Shown here in pieces: positions 49,795 to 61,400 of a stretch of 64,000 nucleotides of DNA. The notes under the pieces were generated by a model. That model made no database searches. It saw only the letters and a program-made list of their open reading frames with translations, and was not told the origin of the DNA. The stretch comes from Pteria penguin (Eukaryota > Mollusca > Bivalvia > Pterioida > Pteriidae). The position numbers and the translations under genes were made by a program. The stretch covers positions 29,696,769 to 29,760,768 of the forward strand of contig CM068588.1 of the NCBI GenBank assembly GCA_035048485.1, in the 5' to 3' direction. Positions within the stretch are counted from its first letter, which is position 1. The number at the start of each line of letters is the position of its first letter.

Positions 49795-49800
49795 ATTAAA
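49795..49800 (+). terminator. Possible TSR1 poly(A) signal
   Basis: ATTAAA, a common variant signal, lies 60 bases after the TAG stop and is followed by an A-run. No AATAAA is nearer. Confidence 0.4.
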
Positions 49801-49934
49801 AAAAGGATTATTTGTGAACTAAATGAAATACATGTAGAAATATATCACTTATTAAAAGTGTAAGGATTTTACACATATCATCATAAAGGTTTAATGAATG
49901 GATTTTAAGATGTACAAATGTACATGTTGTTTGA

Positions 49935-50160
49935 TAGATTCACATTCTCTCTGGCCAGATGGACTTAAATGCTGCACCAAATCTTGTGTCCTTTCATCTC
50001 AGTTAGGTTTCGGTTCCATTCCCAGCTGAGACAATCAGAAAGATGTATCAGTGTCCTTGCCTAAGGTTTTTGATTTCCCGTGGGTGTTCTGTCACCACTT
50101 AACCTTGGTTACCACCATATAACTCTAATAACCTTTTTCTTACTGATGAAGGAAACATAC
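49935..50160 (+). mobile_element. tRNA-like SINE in the TSR1-KAT2 intergenic region
   Basis: A-box-like TCTGGCCAGATGGACTTAAA and B box GGTTCCATTCCC are about 55 bases apart. The body (TGTCCTTGCCTAAGG) is unlike families A and B. Ends uncertain. Confidence 0.45.
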
Positions 50161-50274
50161 ACATTGTACACAGAAATATATTAACCTGGTAGAAGCACAA
50201 TGGTGTCCAGAATTTACTAATATGGTAAAGTATGCCTTGCTTTAACATTGTTATTGTCCTTAAAAAATGCAAAT

Positions 50275-50575
50275 TTGAAACAAGGTCAAGGTCACACGGT
50301 CAAAAATCATAATATCAATTGTAAACACTCATCATACAAAACCTATATGTGAAATATCAAAGCAACACCCATATTGATTCAAACAATATAGCCAAAGTCA
50401 AAGTCTTTTAAAAGTAGGTCAAAGTCCAAGGTCACTAGGTCAAAAGTCATGGCACAATTCAAAGCTCTGGTCGTAAGGAACCTAGTATGTGTGAAGTATT
50501 ATGTTTATACTCGTCTTCGTTGCTGAGATTTTGCTGCAACCAGAAACTTTAACCAAAATGTCAATGGACATCCCC
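50275..50575 (-). repeat. Dispersed AAGGTCA-type repeat, reverse orientation
   Basis: AACAAGGTCAAGGTCACACG, GGTCACTAGGTCAAAAGTCA, GTGTGAAGTATT and later CATCCCCAATCTATAGACCGG. Same family as at 2436 and 17035. The rest of 50580-51170 shows no gene. Confidence 0.5.
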
Positions 50576-51174
50576 AATCTATAGACCGGAATTGCTTTGA
50601 AATCCGGCCAAAAAGTCACCAGAATTTGCACTTACTCATTTCAGGCATACAAGGTATGGTTATATGGCAAAAATTAAAATTATAATTCCTTTGATATGGT
50701 CAGGAGTGATTGAAAGTAGTCAAAATACATAAATCAATTCATACACTAAAACAGTTATCACTAAATACACACTACATGGGTTGCTTACTATGTAGATCAA
50801 ATATTTTCAAGAGTATACACTAGCGTTGCAACTATGTTAAATTACTACAGAGTGATACACAACCAAGAAAATATTTCGACATTTATATTTGCAAGATCTA
50901 AGTGTTGCACCCAAATTTTGGAGCAAATTTTAAACATTTTTTGGCAACACTCCCATGGAGTTGATAGTTTTCAAATGCGTAAAATTAAACCTTTTTGCCA
51001 TTTTGGAGGTATATGAGTGACATGTGCATAAATCAACCATTTTTGTCAGGAATTTCTCCAGTCAAAGGATGCTTCTTGAATTTTTGCAATTGTTATTTTA
51101 TAATAAAACCATTGAACAATGTCAAAATGATTTCAGAGGAGTGAAAATATAGATAATTTTGTGAAGCATTTTTC

Positions 51175-51455
51175 TACGGAAGCCCATTTAGGACCCTTCA
51201 AAAATATTTTTGAATTTGATATAACGAATTCTTGAATTTGTTAAAACAGATTAAATTCGTTTTAATGAATTCTTGAATTTGTTAAAACGGATAAATTTGA
51301 TTTAACAAATCTGAGGGATTCGTTATAACATATTCAAGCCATTATAACAAATTCAAGAATTCCTTAAAACGAATTTAATCCCTTTTAACGAATTCAAGAA
51401 TTCCTTATATCAAATTAAAAAATAATTTTTGATAGGTCCTAAATGGGCTTCCGTA
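51175..51455. mobile_element. 281-bp hairpin MITE with 6-7 bp target duplication
   Basis: Ends TACGGAAGCCCATTTAGGAC and its inverse (GTCCTAAATGGGCTTCCGTA) are nearly perfect. TTTTTC flanks both sides (51169-51174 and 51456-51461). The interior is built of GAATTCTTGAATTTGTTAAA-type words, also in inverted order, so nearly the whole element is one palindrome. Confidence 0.88.
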
Positions 51456-51679
51456 TTTTTCCTATGTTTTGAGATAAATTATGTGTAATACAACGATGAT
51501 TTTTTGCGAAACTTTTTGTTTCAAATTTTTAAGATACATATTTATCAAAGAAATGTCCGTTATGTAAAAATGATGGATAAATCCAAAATATGTCTGAAAA
51601 TCATGAAAACAGAGGACATACAAAATCAGTGTAAATAAAAATCAAGTAGAAAATAACGAAAATGTCTACTTGAAGAGCA

Positions 51680-53450
51680 TATGTGAACCCCTATGATGGA
51701 GCGAGATCAGATGAGCATCTCCTGCTTGCTAGCAACGCCCGTGACATATACCCAGTAGAAAGAGTCAAATTGTGTAAATTACATATATGTTTATATATGG
51801 AGAAATCAAAGTAGGTAACCTTCTAGGATTGAAGGTGTCAAATTTGTGTAAAATGATCGGAATCGGTCTCGGTCCAGAATATCATCTAAAAGTCTGGATA
51901 ACGAGATATCATATTGAGTAATAAGAGTCTCGTAACGACCTGAAACTTCCTCAATGACGTTGTTAGTCTAGCACATATATAACCTGGTTAAGTAACTTAT
52001 CTGAAAGTCTCCTAGCCCTCGGAACAAAGTCATTGTAATTTGAACATGCTCTGGAATAACGTATTAATTGAGATATGAATACGCCGTATGCGGGTGACGA
52101 TGGAATGTTGCTACTTATGAAAGGAAAGTTTGTGATAGCGAAATCGAAATTGTCACGTTTGTCATAGAGTGAGGTGTTCAATTGACCATAAATGTCGAAA
52201 GACAACATAATATCTAAATACGAAGTAGAATTACTATTTTCTGTGGTTTCTTTGACCTCCAGTTCACTTGGATAGATGATGCTAAGCTAATCCGCGAATG
52301 AAGGATTATTAATTAAAAGCAAGTCTTCTATATATCTGTAAGTGAAATTGAAGCCAAGAGCCAATTGTTTCTTTCCTTGCGAAAGCAAAAACTGAATGAA
52401 TTCAGCTTCGTATGAGTAAAGGAACATGTCGGCCAGAAGCCGGGTACTGTTACAAATGTAGTACCCAATGGAATGCCGATAAGTTGTTGAAAAACCTTTC
52501 CTCCAAACACCACAAAAATGTTATCGATAAGGAAGTTCAACATCTAGATGACCTCTGTTTTAGTATATATTATTTTTTGGAATCAGAATTTTCCCTAACA
52601 AAGTAAGTTTTATCATGGCCTATAACTATATATTTGAATTTGCGGCTTCCGTTTTTACTATTAAATGCATTTTGGATAATTTCCGCTAATCTGTCTTAAT
52701 TTCTGATGAGGGATTGTTGTGTAAAGAGTCGAAAAGTCAAAGGACTTAATGGAGTGAATTTCAGTAAACTTTTTGATTTCAGATGTTCTAACAACTTTTT
52801 TGAATTTTTAAGGATCCACATTTGATTAATTCCACTTCTGGAATATACTGTTTCGCAATACCTATGAAGGCGAGATTTAATTTCTGGTAATATTCTTGTG
52901 AGTAACATCGATACAGATTTTGTGGAACACTTCGAGGAACCAGCGATAAAGCGTTGTTTGTAAGGATTTTTGTGCATTTTTGGAATGCAGTACAAATATG
53001 GAAGTTCTAAATTTAATTTCTTTGTGTCAATACCAAAGGTAATGAGGACAGATTTATGATTCTAAGTACCTCCGAAACCGAAAAGTTCGTGAGAGTATAA
53101 GTAGGATTTCCTGGAGCTGAATTTAATCCTAATTCTTTCACTAGACTGTCAAAGTAATATTTCTTACAAGTAAATGTATAATTATTAGAAAACTTTATCT
53201 GCTGGTGTAATGATAAAATGTTCTTGGAGGAAGGTAAGTTCTCTGACAACAACAGGGTCTTTAAAAATAGATTCGAATCTGGTGTGTTACAGAACCTTGT
53301 AATTTTTTAATTTTTGATCTCAGCAGTACTGCAATAGATTTTATCCATTCCGAAAGAGTATCGACCTGTACTTCCTCTCTTTTTGCCGTTATAACTTTCT
53401 CTCTTTTTGCTGTTATAACTTTTTCATCGTTCTGTTACAGTTAAAAATCT
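51680..53450 (-). pseudogene. Decayed Penelope-like (or related) reverse transcriptase
   Basis: On the minus strand, pieces of one reverse-transcriptase protein follow in order across several frames. From 53252 down: GLNSAPGNPTYTLTNFSV. From 52995: YCIPKMHKNPYKQRFIAGSS, the usual 'PK.HK.P...R' motif. From 52543: DNIFVVFGGKVFQQLIGIPL, then GT. Near 52345: FTYRYIEDLLLINN, the catalytic YxDD motif read as YIED. From 52208: NTSLYDKRDNFDFAITNFPF and FVPRARRLSDKLL. Frameshifts occur at about 52700, 52470 and 52200. I place it with Penelope-like elements by memory of this wording; no GIY-YIG domain was identified. Inactive. Confidence 0.78.
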
Positions 53451-53979
53451 GTTTGAAATAAATGTAGGGATCGTCTGAATATACATCAAATGAGAATTTT
53501 AAATTGAAGGTGTATAGTTAGTATTATTGGTCATGCTCGATTCTTGCACTGAAACTCTACTTTGGTCGTGCATTGTTATACTATGTGATGAATACTCCAT
53601 ACCCAGTTATAAGATACAAACAATATTAAATCAATAAATAAAGTCATATATACCCATTACAACCCACACACATCCCTCGGGCGTACTATTCTTTCCCGGA
53701 CTGTTTCTAGCATGACCGTAATGAAGATTGGTACTGCGTTATGAATAATCCAAAATCGAATGAATTGGACAATAGGGCATAGATTCATGATTTTCGTAAT
53801 AATTCATTCTAATGTGGTTTGGTATCTGACGGCATAACCATTGTGACTTTAATTTTTTTTTTCATGAAAATGTCATTTTGGTTTCCCTAGAGACACAAAA
53901 TGTCTATGGTTTCCCATCAGTAGTTTTGCATCAGTTTTGGTGCAGATAGTTTACGTCACGGTTATTCCACGTCGGATAC

Positions 53980-54311
53980 AATCTCATTAAAACTTGGTCT
54001 ATCACGCTTCTTAGTTTTATCATGATTATTTTCGCTGTGGTAGATCTCAGTACACTCCGTAGCAGTTTATCTCAGATCGACCTTTGGCACGGACCAATTT
54101 GGCAATTGAGCATAATATGTGAGCTCAAATTCGAATTATTGTAGACAACAATGGAAAAGAAAAGAACTGATCAGCTTCTCACAGGGGTCGCTGATTGGTC
54201 CGTGTCAAAGGTCGATCTGAGATGAACTGACTGCTACGGAGTGTATTGAGATCTACCACAGCGAACACGATAAAGCTAAGCTGCGTGATAAATCGAGTTT
54301 TAACGAGATTG
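53980..54311. mobile_element. 332-bp foldback MITE with ~10-bp target duplication
   Basis: Arms AATCTCATTAAAACT... and ...GTTTTAACGAGATT are inverted over more than 120 bases, sharing GCTGTGGTAGATCTCA, ACTCCGTAGCAGT, and CTCAGATCGACCTTTG with CACGGACCAAT. CGTCGGATAC flanks both sides (53970-53979, 54312-54321). A 9-10 bp duplication fits MULE-type elements (inference). Confidence 0.85.
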
Positions 54312-54944
54312 CGTCGGATACCTATTCAGGGGATAGATAATTCTATATTACGAGAGGGCCCCAATAACTAAAGGAATGTGCAAGTCACCAGCATGCAATG
54401 AGACCATTTAATCATATGCATCTTTCGGCTTGGGTGGGCTCCAGGTACAAACGCAGTTACTTTGAATTAAAGTCCTAAAACTTTAATTTACTTTTCATTT
54501 CCTTAACAATTTGGTGAAACTTTATAGGAAAACTTAGACATGCATATAAATCTTCAATGATGAGCCAGTACATTAATAAACCAGCAAACATTTTGTGTCG
54601 CCGAAGCCTCTGTTTCCTTTCTTTACGATATATTTTGCTAGCCACAGAGATCCATTACACTTTCCGTGGCACATGTTCAGTAGTTAGTTCCAATATTTCA
54701 TAAGTACAATCAAAATGGCACATTTCAATTACAGTGAAACATTTCACCATATGAAAATCTATGTCGCATTCAGCGATAGTAACCAGTTGAGGCGCCTTTT
54801 TTGAAACTGATTGGTACGTCACTGAACGATATGATTGTCTTCGAAGGGCTGCAAACGTCATTTGTGTGTCGTTTGAGGGTACGTTTAGGGAGCGCACGCC
54901 CACTTCCGATATTTCTATATCGCTGAACGATTATCCTCAAAGGA

Positions 54945-55190
54945 ACTCAGTCGGTTCTAGGTGTTGGGCTCGTAATCGAGAGGTCCCGTGTTAAAGTCTC
55001 GTACAGTGTCTCGAATGAGACAATAGAATAGATTCCGAGGTCATGTGTCACGTTAGATGTGGCACGTAGAGGAAACGGTACTGTTTCGGGTGGGTCCGTG
55101 CATGGTAAAAGTCTAAATTTCTGTGCACTGCATCAGGCATATATGTGCGTATAATTATCTTGGTGTGATGCGAAACAAGAATTAAACTTT
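54945..55190 (+). mobile_element. SINE family A, diverged, just upstream of KAT2
   Basis: GTTGGGCTCGTAATCGAGAG, TCTCGAATGAGACAATAGAA, GTCATGTGTCACGTTAGATG, TGTGCACTGCATCAGGC and TTGGTGTGATGCGAAACAAG follow the family order. It ends about 250 bases before the KAT2 ATG, so it may lie in or beside the promoter. Confidence 0.65.
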
Positions 55191-55443
55191 TAAACAATTT
55201 ACATAGAATAAAACACGTTGAAAATGGCTACAGCTTTGCAACGTACATGTACTTTGCGAGATTTTTCCTGGCAGCTGTAAAGGAAAACGTATGGAGCGAA
55301 ATGTCTTTGTGTTGAAATGACTTAAATTTCTTTCGGACATTCTCGTCCTTTTCCTTCTTTTTACGTAGGTACAAGTGAAGGGCGAGGTTGTTCCGAATGC
55401 TTAAATTTCTGTCGAAACATAAGCGGGCCACACACAGCTTTCT

Positions 55444-58400
55444 ATGGCAGATGATGCAGACAAATCTGGCCAAAATGGTCAGAGTGGTCAAGCAAAGCAA
55501 CCCTCTACGCAAGGAACAACTGGCGAGATGTCCAGACCAAATAATCTGCAACGAATTGCACAAAAGAAAGCAATGGTTAAAAATTACCCCAGGACGAAAA
55601 AGTTGGAGAAACTTGCAGTTTATTCATCATGCAAGGTTACATGTCATGTGTTTTGTTTACAGTATTGCTGGATTTAAGTTTTATGATATGTGGACACTAA
55701 CTGCTTAGTTTCTATACTCATCTTTTCCTTAACATGTAATGCATGATTTTTTGCACCCCCCAATATCAATATTTTTTACATTCTTGCATGTGGCTGTTTT
55801 ATTATGCCGTTGTTTACTATTGCCACTTGCTTTCGTTGCTGGCAATAGTACATGGCGGTATAATAAAACAGCCACATGCAAGAATTTCAAAGAGATTACC
55901 CCCAATATTAAACTTCAAACCTAAAAGAAAAGTCCTCTCTTAAAATTGCTGAGCAATGTTCATTATATTCAGGTTTTATACATGTAGTTAGTCAGTGGTT
56001 GGGAAAACGTTACATGCATTTATATAAATTGTAAGACTGCAGTTATTGTAAAACTAAGAAGGTCTAGTGAAAAGGTGCAGCTTAATTTTACTGTACTGTG
56101 ATGTTAATATATTGTATAGGAAAACCTATGTTGATACATGTAGAAACTGGGTCATTGCGTCCGAGAAATGGAATAACAGACACAAATCACTTATCTGTTA
56201 TGCTAATTTAATCGCTAATTTCACATCGAACCATTTTTTTCACAAAGCCAGTGTAGCTCAATGGACGAGGTGCTTGGCTTGTGACCAAGGGGTCCTGGAT
56301 TCAATTCCTACCTTTGGTACACTAGTGTTCTGTCTTTTGGATGAGACCATAAAAACTGAGGTCCTGTGTCATGGTACATATACATCATTACATGTGTAGG
56401 CATGGTGCATAAAAGTTCCCTCACTGCTTTGGGTGGGTCCAATGCAAAGTTTTAAACTTCTATGTGATGCATCAAACAGATACTGTCACCATATACATGT
56501 ACAAGAAATAATCATACTCCGAGTAACATAAAACAATAATCAATTAATCAGTCAACCATTTTCTCACAAAAATTCCATATATGCTCAAATAAATAGCCTC
56601 ACAACACAGCTGCGATCATTCTCCATAACTTGTAAATAGCCATTTAACCTAAGCCATCTGTGTAATTCAGAAGTGTTTATCCAACAAAAATGATCATTGG
56701 ATCAAAACTGCTGAAAACCTTCAATATATCTTCGATAATCTTTGTCTAATTAATTTTTTCTACCGTAGAATTGTACGTAATATAGTACAGGGTACTTTAT
56801 CTATACAACATGTACATATAATATTTGTTTTAGTATTCAAAACTAAACTTTATAAAATGTGTTCTTTTTTGGATAGAAACATACATCCATTTACATATAT
56901 CCTTCAAAACCTCGCGTGAAATTCTTAATAAATGTACACTACAGTCCAAGTGGAAATTTGAATACGCACTGTCCACAGTGGGCAGTCCACCTGAAATTTC
57001 AGTGGACATTAGGAGTGGACATTTACCTGAGCTATCAAGCTGTCCACTTACCTGTTAGTATGTTAATTCCAACTGGCTCTTACAAGAATGTCCACTGGAT
57101 GCCCACTCTAAAAATGCCCACTGTGACCAGTGGGCAAATTAAGTTCCACCCGGACTGTACTGCAATACAGTGGGGGTGGAACTTTGAATGCCCTCTGTCC
57201 ACAGTGGGCAGTCCACCTGAAATTTCAGTGGGCATTAGGAGTGGACATTTACCTGAGTTATCAAGCTGTCAGCTTACCTTTACGTTAATTCTAACTGTCT
57301 ATTACAAGAATGTCCACTGTGTCCAGTGGACATTTTTAATGCCCACTCTAAAAATGCTCACAGTAACCAGTGGGCAAATTAAGTTCCACCCGGACTGTAC
57401 TGTATAAATAAAAGACACTCTTTTCACAGATTTTCTGTCACTTTGCCTTTGAATGACTTTATCAAGTGAAATGATAGATGTTAATTACTCAGCTAAGAAT
57501 AATCCATGATAATGTTACATTTCAGTTTTGTTTATTTATGTAGAGACCAAACTGTACCCACATATTCTATGTGTGTATGTCTCATTTTTGTAGCTCTGCT
57601 TTGTTCTCTGCTTCATCATATAAATGCTCCTGTGCTGTTTTTGAATTTCATCGCGTGTTTGATATTATGTTAATTTATACAAAAATTAAAACCTTGAATT
57701 TAAATTTTAATTACTGGTAATTGAAAATGCATGTTTCATATACAACCGATGGAAAGAGTTGTATACAGTGATTTACCTCATTTGCATGAATACATACAGA
57801 GTTTAGTAAATAATGTTTTAATTATGTATCATTGTATGGTTATATTAATATTTAAAGTATTTTGTACATATACACACATACCAAATTTTAATGTAAAAGA
57901 TGAATTATAAATAAATTAAATTGTATATGAAATTTTAGCAGACTGAAGCCTGTAAATGTAATGGCTGGAAGAATCCTAATCCACCTCCTACACCAACACG
58001 AGTTGATGTATCTCAACCACTGGCAAATCTTTCAGACCCATGTAGAAGCTGCAACCATACCCTCAGTAAGTACATGATGGCACTTATACTTAGCTGAACT
58101 AAGAGACAGCATAGCCAAATGAATAGAAGATTGTCAGGACTGACAGGCCTGGCTGGTGGACAAAGAAATTCGGTCTTCTCAAATTCTGGGAATCTTAATT
58201 TTTTCTGTATATATTATTGAAACTGTCATTGGTAGACTATCAATAGTTAATTATTTAACAGCAATATTTCCGCTGTTCTGTTGATTTGGCTTAATCTTGT
58301 ACACACTAAAACAATGTCAGTGGGTTTGGGTTTTTTCTTCATATTCTCGTTTGAAAATGTCCAGTTTGGAGAAATTTCAATATGATTCATTTGTATGAAA

Positions 58401-61400
58401 TTTATAAAACATAGCAATTTAAAAATACATTTTTGAAATCATTGTACACAGATCACAGTTTCTTTCAACTGCAGTGAAAATTTATACACGTCGGTGTTTT
58501 CATTAACTCACCTAGACGAGTCCTGGACTCAACAAAATGGGTTTGGGACTCACCAAAATTTTGTATTTTCTTTAAGATTTTTAATGAAGAGTCCCAAAAC
58601 TCTAATGTGACTCTTGATTTCCTAGCTCTCATGAAAACCCTACATGTTTTTCTTGGTAATGGGAAGAAACCATTTGATTTTGATCAAACTGTGAGTGTGA
58701 ATGTCGAGGCCATGCTAGAGGATTTGCAACATAGTTTAATTATTACTTGATTTTTTTTTCAGGTTCACATGTATCCCACTTAGATAGCACAGGAGAAGAT
58801 GAGTTAAACAGACTTCTTAGAATTGTGGTTGATGTTGAAAACCTGTTCATGTGTGTGCACAAAGAAGAAGATGCAGAAACTAAGCAAGTCTACTTTTATT
58901 TATTTAAAGTAAGTATGTACATGTAGAACCTTCAAAGTTTATTCAAACTACGGGGGGTAGTTGGAGTTGATTTTTGAAATTGAAAATAAATGAGTTGTAG
59001 ATTTAATGATCACAGTATAAAATTTGATTTCCAAAACTTCATTGTCCCCTTTGAATATTGTAAAGAAGGATATGGCTGTCATTGTTAGCTCTCTATTGGT
59101 GAAGATCAGAAGAGGACATTTTGCATAATGCGCATCTGAATCAACAAAATATAGGTGTTAATCGTATGTGTATGTGATTTAAGATATGAAAATACTGAAA
59201 AGAATTGGGCTTCAGTGTAAGAGAAATGCTTCTTGTGGTATGAGAGACGCATACAACAAATCGTCAAAGTTCTCAAAACGTATACATATTTACTACAAGT
59301 AGTCTTATACATTTATGAAAATTTTTAGTTGCTTTTATTTAATAAAAGAATTTAAAATTAAAAGATTCTATTTAAGAGGTATAATTATGCTAATTACCCA
59401 ATAATTGAATGTTTCCTGCTTAATTGCTCTGTTAACATTTAAATCACCAATATTGGCCATTTGATTCCCTAATGTTCTTGACGTTTGCACAAGTTCATTT
59501 GAGTGTATATACTTAGTTTCTGAATACTAGTCAACTTTGTTTGAAAAACTTGTATACCACATTGTACATCTTCTGTGCTACCCCTTGATATTACATAATA
59601 TCTTATTCGAAACCCTTTAATGTTACATTGAAGCCTCCCTGAATATCTTGTCCAATACTCTTTAATATTACATTGTAGATTATAGCTTCCCTGAAACCAT
59701 TTAAAATCATGTTACATCCTCTCTATTATCCTTTAATGTTACATGATATCTTCTCTGAAACCACTAGGCTTTAGGAAAACCTTACTAGCACATGCATAAT
59801 ATTTGGATTGGCAGGTCCTGCTCTTTTGATATTTACTGTTAGTAATATTTCATCAGCAAAGACATTGTATTTTACTGAAATTCATGTGTATGGTTGTACA
59901 TGTACATGATAGTAAATCCTTGAAATAATAAGTTACCATTAACTTTGATATTAGAACAGATAAATGAATAGTGCTTTTCATAAAAATTGTCACACCAGTA
60001 TAGAGTGAAATTGGTATCCCTGAAAAATAGAAAAATGAAATATAAGTGATGGTAAAATAGCTGAAGGCTTTATCTGATTGAATTTTGGTTATAAATACAC
60101 TTCATAGTTGACTTCTATTTACTTTTTGTTTTACATTTTCAGCTTCTGAGAAAATGCATCTTGAACATGAGTGCTCCCACTATCGAGGGACCACTTGGCA
60201 ATCCTCCGTTTGAGAAACCCAGCATAGCCAAGGTACATATTGTGTAAATCAGGAGTAAAAAACAATTTAAAACCAAGCAAATAATACAGAATTTTAAGTG
60301 TAAGTAGAATTCAGTCTTTTCTAGCCAATGTATTTCGAAGGGAATAAAAAGTATGAAGTCATCTGAAAACTTTGATATTTACACAAGAACTCTGATTTGA
60401 AAATGAATGAAGAACTTTCAAATTTTTTTTTTTTTTTTAACATAAAAGAATTCAATTAACTGTTCATGATTAAAATCTTTTTCCTTTACTGATCACTGTA
60501 ATTATTATCTATACTGAACATTATTCCTGTTATTTGACCTTTTTGTCACTCAGAGACTAGAATTAGCTGCCTCCTGAGACGACCACTTTTGCTTCCGAGC
60601 CCCTGAAATCCTCCTACTTAATCACCCGAATGGTGACTAAAAATTGTAGAGTGTTACTAAACATTTATTGCGATTTCACTGATAGGGCAATCATATTTTG
60701 AACCATTTGAGTGCTTCTTTTGTTGATATCAATGTTCATTGGGTGTTTACATTGTCTCCTTCTGTCGAGTGTTTGAAGTCGCGGAGGGCCCACACCAAAA
60801 CAACATTAGTATATGGATGCCGACACAGACTCAGAAAACAGAACTATTGATTTCACTAAAAGTCTGAAATATTTCTTTGCGAAATTTCATACTAGCATTA
60901 TTGTGATAATATCTAAATATTTACTTTAATAGCGATAAATCAAAATTTGTTTTGTCAGACTTTTTCAAGCTAATTTTAGTCCCTAGTTCATGAGATGCAG
61001 AGTGCAAAAGACAAGAATGACAGTAATGAAATATTGAATTAAGGGAAAGATGTCCAGGAGATATGCAAGTCTGGTGTGCAAGATACAGAAAAAGAGCAGA
61101 CAGAGAGAAGTAATGGGGAAAGAGAGTTAGAGACTGGGAGAAAAGCAAGAGGAGAATGATTAAGAGGTGTCTGAGGATGTATTTTTGAAATTGAAAGAGA
61201 AATAGAAAATTGTTTATGTTTAAAGTAATTGGAATGAAATTTTAATTAAGTATACAAACCTTATATCTGAGGAATGGAATAAAATTAGAAAAAGTTACAA
61301 AAGTCTGCTTTTATTTACAGGCTACCAAACACTACACCAAGCTCCTAATTTTTTAAATCTAGGGGCCCACGTGGCTACCATGACAAAACAGTTAATTTTA

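Noticed and set aside
55228..55563. 111-residue minus-strand frame overlapping KAT2 exon 1
   Set aside because: No family similarity; the + strand frame is clearly KAT2. A bidirectional transcript cannot be excluded but is not supported.
56916..57407. 163-residue open frame on + strand
   Set aside because: It spans a tandem dimer of a TIR element; the protein repeats because the DNA does, and it lacks splice or family support.
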